DNA of 64,000 nucleotides from positions 4,774,001 to 4,838,000 of the forward strand of contig NZ_CP108549.1 in NCBI RefSeq assembly GCF_036010325.1, written 5' to 3'. The notes under the pieces are model-generated. The model was not told where the DNA came from. It did not search any database and saw nothing but the letters and a program-made list of their open reading frames with translations. Shown piece after piece: positions 50,817 to 58,267 of this stretch (its first letter is position 1; the number at the start of each line of letters is the position of its first letter). The stretch comes from Streptomyces sp. NBC_01210 (GTDB lineage: Bacteria; Actinomycetota; Actinomycetes; Streptomycetales; Streptomycetaceae). The position numbers were made by a program, and so were the translations under genes.

Positions 50817-51737
50817 ATGACCGCGTATGACGCCATCGTGCTCGCCGGAGGTGCCGCGAAGCGGCTGGGCGGGGCCGACAAGCCTGCGGTGAGCGTGGGT
50901 GGGCGGGCCCTGCTCGACCGTGTGCTCGGGGTGTGCCGCGACGCGGGGCGCACCGTTGTCGTCGGTGGACGCCGGGTCACCGTGCGGCCCGTGGTCTGGG
51001 CGCGCGAGGAGCCCCCGGGCGGTGGGCCGCTCGCCGCGCTGGACGCCGGCGTGCGGCAGATCGGGGCACCGGCCGTCCTGGTGCTCTCCGCCGATCTGCC
51101 GTTCCTGGGGGAGCGGACGGTGCGGCAGTTGATCGACGCCCTCGAGACGAGCGGGCGGGAGGCGGCCCTGCTCACCGATCCCGGCGGCCGTGACCAGCCC
51201 CTCGTAGCGGCGTACCGCACCGAACCGCTGCGACGTGAACTCGCGCTCCTCGCCACCGAGCACGGGAGTCTGGCCGGGCTGCCATTGCGTCTGCTGACGC
51301 GGGAATTGGACCTCGCCCGGATCGCCGCGGAGCCGCTCGCCTCCTTTGATTGCGACACCTGGGAGGACATCTCCGCAGCCCGGGCCCGTATCAGGGAGCA
51401 TGGGAACGTGCTGGACGAATGGATCACCGCAGTCAAGGACGAACTCGGCATCGAACTCGACGTCGACACCGGCGTCCTGCTCGACCTCGCCCGGGACGCC
51501 GCGCATGGCGTCGCGCGTCCCGCCGCACCGCTCACCACCTTCCTGGTGGGCTACGCAGCCGCCAGGGCGGGTGGCGGCCCGGATGCGGTCGCCCAGGCCG
51601 CCCGCAAGGCCGCCGCACTGGCCGCGCGCTGGGCCGACGAGGCCGATCAGGCCACCCCTGGCACCGCGGCCGATCCGGCCGCCGCCGGTGGGAAGCCCGA
51701 CAAACCCCCCAAGACCGACGAGGCCGACGCCGGATGA
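50817..51737 (+). CDS. mobA: MobA-like NTP transferase fused to a DUF6457 domain
   Basis: 306 residues. Residues 1-195 form a MobA-type nucleotidyltransferase: LAGGAAKRLGGADKP signature, VLVLSADLPFLGERTV metal region, GGRDQPLVAAYR. MobA attaches GMP to molybdopterin. After it comes a helical domain of about 75 residues (LDEWITAVKDELGIELDVDT and following), then a Pro/Lys-rich tail. The extra domain resembles the actinobacterial DUF6457; its role is unknown. It overlaps moeA by ATGA, which supports a molybdenum cofactor function. Confidence 0.85.
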   Translation: MTAYDAIVLAGGAAKRLGGADKPAVSVGGRALLDRVLGVCRDAGRTVVVGGRRVTVRPVVWAREEPPGGGPLAALDAGVRQIGAPAVLVLSADLPFLGERTVRQLIDALETSGREAALLTDPGGRDQPLVAAYRTEPLRRELALLATEHGSLAGLPLRLLTRELDLARIAAEPLASFDCDTWEDISAARARIREHGNVLDEWITAVKDELGIELDVDTGVLLDLARDAAHGVARPAAPLTTFLVGYAAARAGGGPDAVAQAARKAAALAARWADEADQATPGTAADPAAAGGKPDKPPKTDEADAG

Positions 51738-53107
51738 CCGGTCAGGACCACGAGGTGGACGCCGCCGACGGAACCGTGGACGAGCCCGACGACGACGGCG
51801 TCGAGGAGGCCCTCGCGCTCGTCGGCCGCCGGACCCGGCAGAAGTCGGCGCCCGTCCCCGGCATGACCCGGCACCGTGCCACTCCCTGGCCCGACGCCCG
51901 CGCTCTCGCCGCCCGCCTCGGACGGACCGCTCCGCCGCGCACCCGGCGCGTGCCTCTCGATCAGGCCCTCGGCCGGGTTCTCGCCGAGCCGCTCACCGCG
52001 CTCTGCGATCTGCCCCCCTTCGACACCTCCGCAATGGACGGCTGGGCCGTCGCGGGGCCCGGTCCATGGACGGTTCAGGGCGATGGCTCGATCCTCGCCG
52101 GGCACGCCGACGCTCCGCCGCTCCCCGACGGAGCGGCCGTACGGATCGCCACCGGCGCTCGTATTCCGCCCGAGGTCACCGCGGTGATCCGCACCGAGCA
52201 CTCCCGTACCGACACGGACAAGGGCCAGCTGTACGCCGAGCGCGAGGTGGTCCCCGGTCAGGACATCCGGCCGCGTGGACAGGAGTGCCGCTCCGGCGAC
52301 CAACTGCTGCCTGCCGCATCCCTGGTGACCCCGGCGGTACTCGGCCTCGCCGCGGCCGCCGGCTACGACGAGCTGCTCACGGTCCCCCGGCCCCGCGTCG
52401 AGGTCCTTGTTCTCGGCGATGAGCTCCTCATCTCCGGACTCCCCCACGCTGGCCTGATCCGCGATGCCCTGGGGCCGATGATCGGTCCCTGGCTGCGCGC
52501 TCTCGGCGTCGAGGTCATCGCCACGCGCCGCCTCGGTGACGACGCCGAAGCCCTCCATGAGGCCGTCACCACCTCCGATGCCGACCTCCTCCTGACCACC
52601 GGTGGCACGGCTGCGGGTCCGGTCGACCATGTCCACCCGGTGCTGCGGAAGGCGGGTGCGGAGCTCCTGGTCGACGGAGTCGCCGTACGCCCAGGCCATC
52701 CGATGCTGCTGGCCCGGCTCGCCCCCGACCCGCACCGGCCGGACGGATCCCGGGACAGGTATCTGGTGGGCCTGCCCGGCAATCCACTCGCTGCCGTCTC
52801 CGGGCTCCTCACCCTCGCCGAGCCGCTGTTGCGTGCGCTCGCGGCCCGGCCCGCCCCTGCCCCGTATCGCGCCCCCGTACGTGACGAGGTGCACGGGCAC
52901 CCGTACGACACCCGCCTTGTGCCCTTCGTCCACCGCGCCGACCAGCTGGTCCCGCTGCACTACAACGGACCGGCCATGCTGCGCGGTATCGCCGCCGCCG
53001 ATGGTCTTGCCGTCGTGCCGCCGGGCGGCGCGCGTGCCGGTGACGAGCTGGAGGTCCTTGATCTGCCCTGGGCGCCGGCGAACGCCCAGGATGGGTGTTT
53101 CACGTGA
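51734..53107 (+). CDS. moeA: Molybdopterin molybdenumtransferase MoeA
   Basis: 457 residues. An acidic N-terminal extension of about 60 residues precedes the MoeA core: DLPPFDTSAMDGWAV, VRIATGARIPPEVTAVIRTE, VLVLGDELLISG, LLLTTGGTAAGPVDHV, VRPGHPMLLARL and VGLPGNPLAAVSGLL. MoeA inserts molybdate into adenylylated molybdopterin. The stop codon (53105-53107) lies inside a perfect parS site, and the GTG of the next (now broken) gene overlaps it as GTGA. Confidence 0.92.
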   Translation: MTGQDHEVDAADGTVDEPDDDGVEEALALVGRRTRQKSAPVPGMTRHRATPWPDARALAARLGRTAPPRTRRVPLDQALGRVLAEPLTALCDLPPFDTSAMDGWAVAGPGPWTVQGDGSILAGHADAPPLPDGAAVRIATGARIPPEVTAVIRTEHSRTDTDKGQLYAEREVVPGQDIRPRGQECRSGDQLLPAASLVTPAVLGLAAAAGYDELLTVPRPRVEVLVLGDELLISGLPHAGLIRDALGPMIGPWLRALGVEVIATRRLGDDAEALHEAVTTSDADLLLTTGGTAAGPVDHVHPVLRKAGAELLVDGVAVRPGHPMLLARLAPDPHRPDGSRDRYLVGLPGNPLAAVSGLLTLAEPLLRALAARPAPAPYRAPVRDEVHGHPYDTRLVPFVHRADQLVPLHYNGPAMLRGIAAADGLAVVPPGGARAGDELEVLDLPWAPANAQDGCFT

Positions 53108-53110
53108 AAC
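53097..53110. other. Perfect parS site
   Basis: GTTTCACGTGAAAC is the exact 14-bp parS palindrome bound by ParB in Streptomyces and many bacteria. It covers the moeA stop codon and the start of the adjoining channel-gene fragment. ParB spreads from such sites, which cluster around oriC, to organise chromosome segregation. Confidence 0.9.
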
Positions 53111-53220
53111 TTCCCGGTCGTGACGCCATTGCCCGCGATGCCGACGAGCGCCTGGTCACCAGCCGGAAAATCCCCCGCCGTATCGTCGAGCGCCCGCTCC
53201 GCCAGGTCGCCAAGGGGTGA
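53104..53220 (+). pseudogene. N-terminal fragment of a split K+ channel gene
   Basis: A 38-codon frame, start-coupled to moeA (GTGA), begins KLPGRDAIARDADERLV and continues ERPLRQVAKG before TGA at 53218. It reads as the cytosolic N-terminus of an MthK-like K+ channel. One base appears lost at the stop: in the shifted frame the sequence continues VMLALGVLALD, as the first transmembrane helix should. Homology ends near 53250, shortly before the stop codon of the reverse-oriented channel gene. The matching C-terminal part is at 55854-56513. As it stands, only a short peptide can be made. Confidence 0.7.
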
Positions 53221-53269
53221 TGCTGGCACTGGGGGTGTTGGCGCTGGATGTGTCACAAGAAGTGCCTGG

Positions 53270-54376
53270 TCAGCGGTTCCACTTGGTACGGGTCACCGTG
53301 ATCAGCCGATCGCCGGGCCGGAGCGTCGCGGCGTCTGGTTGGTCGTAGCCCAGAATCTCGTTCCTGCGCACGACAGCGACAACGAGGTCCTTGCACTCGC
53401 GGGGTGACCGGCCCGTTTCTTCGTTGGTCACCGGCCGCTCTGACAGGTCAAGTCCGCTGCCATAGGTCATCAGCTCCTCCAACACCGTGCCCACGTAGGG
53501 CTTGCCAGTGGAGAGCCCGAGCAGCCGTCCGGCCGAACTGGAGCTGGTTACCACGGCATCCGCACCACTCTGCTTGATCAGCGGTACGTTCTCGTCCTCC
53601 CGGACAGCCGCGACGATGGCGGCTCGCCTGTTGAGCTGTCTCGCGGTGAGCGTGACCAAGGTGGCGGTGTCGTCCCGCTGGGGAGCGATGATCACTTGTG
53701 CGGCGCGCGGCAACTCTGCTTGCAGCAGTGTTTCGGAGCGGGTCGCGTCCCCATGGATGGCCACGAAGCCGTCACTGCTGGCGGCGTCCACCGCCTTCCG
53801 CTGAGGGTCGATGATGACGATCTTGTCTTTGGGGGTTCCCTGGCCCAGCAGCGTTGCGATGGCATGACGGCCCTTGGTGCCGTAGCCGACGACGACCACG
53901 TGGTCCTGGGTGCGGCCCTTCCAACGGTGAACACGAGCCTGCTGCCGCGTTCGTTCGGTGAGCACTTCGAGTGTGGTGCCCACCAAGATGATCAGGAAGA
54001 GCACACGCAACGGGGTGATGAGCAGGATGTTGGTCAGGCGTGCGCTGTCGCTGTGCGGAACGATGTCGCCGTATCCGGTGGTGGAGAGGGTGACCGTCGC
54101 GTAGTAAAAGGCGTCGAGGAGATCGACCGAGTTGTTGGCATTGTCGTGGTAGCCGTCGCGATCGACGTAGACGATAGCCACGGTCGCCAGCAGTACGCCC
54201 AGGGCCATGGTGAGGCGGCGCAGGACTTGCTGAAGTGGAGGCACCACGCTCAGAACCGGCATGACGACGGTGCGGGCAGCGTCGGCGTCGACGTGGTCAC
54301 CCGACCGGGTGCCGGACCAGAGGGACTGGAGAACCGAGAGTCTTCTCGTCTTGGTCGACTGCGTCTCGTCCTTCAT
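53270..54376 (-). CDS. Two-TM potassium channel with RCK (TrkA-N/TrkA-C) domain
   Basis: 368 residues. Transmembrane helix 1 is near 54-71, the pore loop has the selectivity filter TTGYGD (99-104), and helix 2 is near 113-137 (LLITPLRVLFLIILVGTTLE). An RCK domain then starts at VVVGYGTKGRHAIATLLGQG, with an NAD/nucleotide-binding glycine motif, and a TrkA-C part follows. It is a tetrameric K+ channel gated from the cytosol by ligands. It lies inverted between the two halves of a related, disrupted channel gene, which it closely resembles and may functionally replace. Confidence 0.92.
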   Translation of the reverse strand: MKDETQSTKTRRLSVLQSLWSGTRSGDHVDADAARTVVMPVLSVVPPLQQVLRRLTMALGVLLATVAIVYVDRDGYHDNANNSVDLLDAFYYATVTLSTTGYGDIVPHSDSARLTNILLITPLRVLFLIILVGTTLEVLTERTRQQARVHRWKGRTQDHVVVVGYGTKGRHAIATLLGQGTPKDKIVIIDPQRKAVDAASSDGFVAIHGDATRSETLLQAELPRAAQVIIAPQRDDTATLVTLTARQLNRRAAIVAAVREDENVPLIKQSGADAVVTSSSSAGRLLGLSTGKPYVGTVLEELMTYGSGLDLSERPVTNEETGRSPRECKDLVVAVVRRNEILGYDQPDAATLRPGDRLITVTRTKWNR

Positions 54377-54501
54377 GCCCGGCCCTCGCGCGCAGTGATC
54401 CGCTCATTCAGCATGCCGACCATGCTTCCGTACCGAACCGGCGAATGGTGTGCAGCGGGAGGCTTGATCTGGGCTCGCCACTGCATCGCACGGTTTCCCC
54501 A

Positions 54502-54766
54502 GCCGAGGTACGGCCGCTCTCGGTGCTCCAGGAAGTGCCGGATCCTGAGCCGCTCTGTGTGTGGTGCATGAGGCAAGTTGACTGCCGAGCACGCGTGCGG
54601 TGAAGCAGACGTTGAACTGACGGCGTACCTCGCCGTCCGTGTAGGCGATGACGTGGCGGTGGTCCGGTCGGCCCGCGGCGAAAGCGATGGGCTGTGAATC
54701 CCGCACGACAGGGTCTTCGGGAACATCGTCGACGGTGCGGCCGACGCCTCGGGTGCCGTACTCAGG
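54502..54766 (-). pseudogene. Nudix hydrolase remnant with internal deletion
   Basis: On the minus strand, PEYGTRGVGRTVDDVPEDPV and HVIAYTDGEVRRQFNVCFTA run in one frame to about 54575. From 54576 the sequence continues in another frame with HTERLRIRHFLEHRERPYLG, the C-terminus of the same kind of Nudix protein. The stretch between, including the substrate-side strands, is missing, and no start codon or Nudix box remains. It lies between the lipoprotein and channel genes inside the inserted segment. The bases 54377-54501 hold nothing else recognisable. Confidence 0.6.
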
Positions 54767-54799
54767 TTCCGGTCTCGGCCATGGCTGCGGGGGCTGGCA

Positions 54800-55318
54800 T
54801 CAGTACCGCAATGCGTTGCGGACCTCGGCGGTCACCGTGCTGTTCAGGTCCCGGTTACTCCGGGCGGTGGCGTGGGCCGTGCCGCCCGCAGCGACCTGGG
54901 GGACCTCGAGGACGACCACATCGACCAGGTTTCCTGACTGGTCTTTGTAATTGACCACGATGGTGTAGCGCCTCGGCTTCGAGTCGTGGTTGGCGACGTT
55001 CACCGGGACCTCCGCCCGGCCGTTGGAGCCGGTCGCGATGCTGCCGAGGGTGACGTCCGCCTTGGCGTTCAATCCGCCCTTCACCTTTGCCAGCGCAGCC
55101 GACGCAGCCGCCTCGGCGGAAGCGACCGCAGAGGCCGCCGCCGAAGCTGCCGCAGTTCTGGCCGCGGTGGCAAGGGCGGACGCCTTCGACCTCGCGGCAG
55201 AGGCCGCCGCCGACGCGGGGGAACTTGGAGACTCGTTCGACGAACAGCCGGTCAGTCCGGCCAAGCTGAGCATGACGGCCACCCAAGCGGCAGTGCATCG
55301 GTTGACCTGGCGTTCCAT
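54800..55318 (-). CDS. Small lipoprotein with alanine-rich helix and FxLYD-like domain
   Basis: 172 residues. A signal peptide ends in the lipobox LTGC, so the protein is probably lipid-anchored on the outside of the membrane. Residues about 35-80 are a low-complexity Ala/Ser helix with regularly spaced charges. The C-terminal part (about 90-172) is beta-rich (VPVNVANHDSKPRRYTIVVN) and resembles FxLYD-type domains. GGGAG precedes the ATG at 55318; the frame is open further upstream. Function unknown. Confidence 0.8.
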   Translation of the reverse strand: MERQVNRCTAAWVAVMLSLAGLTGCSSNESPSSPASAAASAARSKASALATAARTAAASAAASAVASAEAAASAALAKVKGGLNAKADVTLGSIATGSNGRAEVPVNVANHDSKPRRYTIVVNYKDQSGNLVDVVVLEVPQVAAGGTAHATARSNRDLNSTVTAEVRNALRY

Positions 55319-55853
55319 GGCTTCTCCCGACTCGACGGCACTTTCCCGTCCAGCGTCGGCTGCCCCGGCCCGCCGCACCAGCCACGCGCGGCACCCGGGT
55401 GACGTCGACAGTCAGTCGACAGGATCGCCGTCAGTAACGGCCCCTGCCGAGTGAGGCCCGTACCGCCCCAGCGTGGCCTTCCGCCGGGGCGGCCTCCTCT
55501 TGATGCTTGGCGATCACCATCATCGAAACTGCCTTGTCCGTCTCCGGACCCGCGATCTTCGTTCCGCCGCACCCGGCGGGGACACTGCCGGTGCTCGGGC
55601 AGGTGTGGGAGAAGTGCCCTCCGGCTTGTTGCGGCTCTTCGCAGTTTTCGTCACCTGCAAGGGCGCTCCGCACCTTGGCCTGTGTGGTGTCGGTACCGTC
55701 GTTCCCATCCGTACCGGGGCCATCGCCGGGCTCGAAGGAAAGCCGGACGAGACCGGCCCGGTTCTGACCTTCAAGATCGCCTCAACGTGCCCGCTTCACG
55801 AGATCATCGGGCATGCTCTTAGGCTACTTTCGGAACACCGCTGGAGGCTTCGC
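55319..55853. other. 535-base stretch without a convincing gene, at the right end of the inserted segment
   Basis: Several short frames are open on both strands but none has a good ribosome site plus recognisable sequence. A minus-strand frame at 55431-55673 (containing GGHFSHTCPSTGSVPAGCGG) reads somewhat like a protein but has no known match. Homology with the channel gene resumes at about 55835. Promoters for the lipoprotein gene are expected near 55320-55400. Confidence 0.4.
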
Positions 55854-56513
55854 TTGCGTGAGCACACGGTCATCGTCGGCTTCGGCACCAAAGGGCGGTC
55901 GGCGATTCAGACGCTGACCGCGACAGGTCTGAAGAAGGCCCAGATCATCGTCGTCGACCCCAGCGCCAAGGTGATCGAGGCCGCCAATGCCGAGGGCTTT
56001 ATCGGGGTGATCGGCGATGCGACCCGCAGCGAAGTGCTGATCCGCGCCGAGGTTCAGAAGGCCCGCCAGATCGTCATCGCGACACAGCGCGACGACACCG
56101 CGGTTCTGGTCGCGCTGACCGCGCGCCAGCTCAACCGGGGCGCGAAGATCGTCGCCGCGGTCCGCGAGGAGGAGAACGCGCCGTTGCTGCGCCAGTCCGG
56201 CGCGGATGCGGTGATCACCAGCGCGAGCGCGGCCGGTCGGCTGCTGGGCCTGTCCGTGCTCAGCCCCAGCGCGGGCACGGTGATGGAGGACCTGATCCAG
56301 CAGGGCAGCGGCCTCGACCTCATCGAACGGCCGGTGATAAAGGCCGAGGTGGGTCGCAGTGTGCGGGAGACCGACGATCTGGTGGTGAGCGTGCTGCGCG
56401 GGCACCGGCTGATCGGCTACGACGACCCGGCGGCGAGTCCGCTGCAGCTGACGGATCGCTTGATCACGATCGTGCGTGCGTCGAAGGTCCAACCCCTCAA
56501 CCCGTCTGAGTAG
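55854..56513 (+). CDS. RCK (TrkA-N/TrkA-C) domain protein: C-terminal part of the split K+ channel
   Basis: About 219 residues beginning at LREHTVIVGFGTKGRSAIQT, an NAD-binding RCK domain, followed by TRSEVLIRAEVQKARQIVIA and a TrkA-C-like end (ETDDLVVSVLRGHRLIGYDD). No transmembrane helix or pore is present. In a related full-length channel this part follows helix 2. A GGAGG at 55843-55847 lies 6 bases before an in-frame TTG at 55854, so a free RCK protein could be made, comparable to KtrA/TrkA subunits. The frame is open upstream to 55473, but that part looks unrelated. Confidence 0.7.
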   Translation: MREHTVIVGFGTKGRSAIQTLTATGLKKAQIIVVDPSAKVIEAANAEGFIGVIGDATRSEVLIRAEVQKARQIVIATQRDDTAVLVALTARQLNRGAKIVAAVREEENAPLLRQSGADAVITSASAAGRLLGLSVLSPSAGTVMEDLIQQGSGLDLIERPVIKAEVGRSVRETDDLVVSVLRGHRLIGYDDPAASPLQLTDRLITIVRASKVQPLNPSE

Positions 56514-56539
56514 GCCCACTCCGGAGTAGCCTCGCGGCC

Positions 56540-57529
56540 ATGCATGCGATCACGATTCCCGAACCTGGCGGTCCCGAGGCGCTTGTGTGGGCCGAGGTGC
56601 CCGATCCCGTACCCGGCGAGGGAGAAGTCCTCGTCGAGGTCGTCGCGAGCGCCGTCAACCGTGCCGATCTGCTGCAGCGGCAGGGCTTCTACGACCCGCC
56701 GCCCGGCTCGTCCCCGTACCCCGGCCTCGAGTGCTCGGGCCGGATCTCGGAGCTCGGGCCGGGTGTCTCGGGGTGGGCCGTGGGCGACGAGGTGTGTGCC
56801 TTGCTGGCAGGCGGCGGTTACGCGGAGAAGGTCGCCGTGCCGGCGGGGCAGCTGTTGCCGGTGCCGGAGGGGCTGGATCTTGTCACGGCCGCGGCGCTGC
56901 CCGAAGTGACGGCCACGGTGTGGTCGAACGTGTTCATGATCGCGCACTTGCGGCCGGGTGAGACGCTGCTGATCCATGGTGGTGCGAGCGGTATCGGCAC
57001 GATGGCGATCCAGCTCGCGAAGGCGGTGGGCGCGCGGGTGGCGGTCACCGCGGGCGGGCCCGAGAAGCTGGCGCGCTGTGCGGAGTTGGGAGCGGACATC
57101 CTGATCGACTACCGCGAGCAGGACTTCGTGGAGGAGCTGCGGAAGGCGACGGACGGGGCGGGCGCGGACGTCATCCTCGACATCGTCGGCGCGAAGTATC
57201 TGGACCGGAATGTGAAGGCGCTGGCGGTCAACGGCCGCCTTGCCGTGATCGGCCTGCAGGGTGGCGTCAAGGGCGAGCTGAACCTGGCGATGCTGCTCGG
57301 CAAGAGGGCCGCCATCGCGGCGACGTCGCTGCGGGGCCGCCCGCTCGGTGAGAAGGCGTCGATCATGGCGGCTGTACGGGAGCATGTGTGGCCGCTGATC
57401 GAGGGGGGCCTGGTCCATCCGGTGGTGGACCGCATGGTTCCGCTGCCGGACGCGGCGGAGGCGCATCGGGTGCTGGAGTCGGGCGCGAACGTCGGCAAGG
57501 TGCTGCTGGTGGCGCCGACGGCGGGCTGA
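56540..57529 (+). CDS. NAD(P)H:quinone oxidoreductase (zeta-crystallin-like MDR)
   Basis: 329 residues of the medium-chain dehydrogenase/reductase superfamily without zinc ligands. The N-terminal GroES-like domain includes SAVNRADLLQRQGFYDPPPG; the nucleotide motif is HGGASGIGTMAIQLAK. It matches the TIGR-type quinone oxidoreductase PIG3 subgroup, which reduces quinones with NADPH. It starts 26 bases after the RCK gene, so they may be co-transcribed, and ends in an imperfect hairpin. Confidence 0.9.
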   Translation: MHAITIPEPGGPEALVWAEVPDPVPGEGEVLVEVVASAVNRADLLQRQGFYDPPPGSSPYPGLECSGRISELGPGVSGWAVGDEVCALLAGGGYAEKVAVPAGQLLPVPEGLDLVTAAALPEVTATVWSNVFMIAHLRPGETLLIHGGASGIGTMAIQLAKAVGARVAVTAGGPEKLARCAELGADILIDYREQDFVEELRKATDGAGADVILDIVGAKYLDRNVKALAVNGRLAVIGLQGGVKGELNLAMLLGKRAAIAATSLRGRPLGEKASIMAAVREHVWPLIEGGLVHPVVDRMVPLPDAAEAHRVLESGANVGKVLLVAPTAG

Positions 57530-57543
57530 CCCAACTCGCCCTT

Positions 57544-57578
57544 GGGTGTGCGGGGGTACTGAAGCACCCCCCACACCC
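57544..57578. terminator. Stem-loop between the quinone oxidoreductase and bpa
   Basis: GGGTGTGCGGGGGT (57544-57557) pairs with ACCCCCCACACCC (57566-57578) with one bulge, between convergent genes. Confidence 0.6.
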
Positions 57579-57626
57579 CTGAGCGTCATGCAACAGCAGC
57601 CTCAGACCCCGTCAGGCTGGGCGACC

Positions 57627-58169
57627 CTACAAATACGGCCCCGAGCGGATTGCGCCGTGGGGGCCCTCTTCGTCGGCCTCGTGGGAGGCGCCGGGCGGGA
57701 GGGCGCGGCGCATCTGCTCGAGTTGGGCGCGGGCCGCCATCTGCTGCGCGAACAGCGCCGTCTGGATTCCGTGGAAGAGACCCTCCAGCCAGCCCACCAA
57801 CTGGGCCTGCGCAATGCGCAGCTCCGCCTCGGAGGGGATCGCCTCGTCGGTGAAGGGGAGGCTGAGGCGCTCGAGTTCCTCAACAAGCTCCGGGGCCAGG
57901 CCGTCCTCCAGCTCCTTCACCGAGCTGGCGTGGATCTCCTTGAGCCGGACCCGGCTCGCCTCGTCCAGAGGTGCTGCCCTGACTTCCTCCAGCAGCTGCT
58001 TGATCATGCTTCCGATGCGCATGACCTTCGCAGGCTGTTCGACCATCTCTGTCACCGGGACCTCGCGCGACTCGTCGTCACCGTCACCGCCGCCGAGTGC
58101 CATCCCGTCCTGTCCCACAACGAGGACGTGGGGGCTCTCCTGCGACCGTTCATTCCTCGGCATCTCCAT
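57627..58169 (-). CDS. bpa: Bacterial proteasome activator Bpa
   Basis: 180 residues. The helical core (VMRIGSMIKQLLEEVRAAPL, then VRLKEIHASSVKELEDGLAP and LVGWLEGLFHGIQTALFAQQ) is that of the ATP-independent proteasome activator Bpa (PafE). The C-terminus SGPYL provides the HbYX-like tail that docks in the 20S proteasome pockets. Bpa forms a ring that feeds unfolded proteins into the core. I chose the ATG at 58169; one at 58187 is possible. A terminator-like hairpin separates it from the ABC permease upstream. Confidence 0.93.
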   Translation of the reverse strand: MEMPRNERSQESPHVLVVGQDGMALGGGDGDDESREVPVTEMVEQPAKVMRIGSMIKQLLEEVRAAPLDEASRVRLKEIHASSVKELEDGLAPELVEELERLSLPFTDEAIPSEAELRIAQAQLVGWLEGLFHGIQTALFAQQMAARAQLEQMRRALPPGASHEADEEGPHGAIRSGPYL

Positions 58170-58205
58170 GCCGCCATTCTCTCGCATTGGTGCCTCACCA
58201 CACGG

Positions 58206-58248
58206 TGTGCCCCCGTACGAGGGTGATGCACCCTCGTACGGGGGCACA
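58206..58248. terminator. Perfect 20-bp stem-loop between the ABC permease and bpa
   Basis: TGTGCCCCCGTACGAGGGTG (58206-58225) pairs without mismatch with 58229-58248; the loop is only 3 bases (ATG). It lies 20 bases after the permease stop on the minus strand and 37 bases before the bpa start. Confidence 0.88.
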
Positions 58249-58267
58249 AAACCCCAGGTTGTACCGG

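Noticed and set aside
49293..51506. A 737-residue minus-strand frame opposite bkdC and mobA
   Set aside because: Both plus-strand genes are unambiguous; the antisense translation shows no conserved motif.
53221..55853. Whether the inserted segment is an IS or integrative element
   Set aside because: No transposase, integrase, terminal inverted repeats or tRNA target was seen; only cargo-like genes are present.
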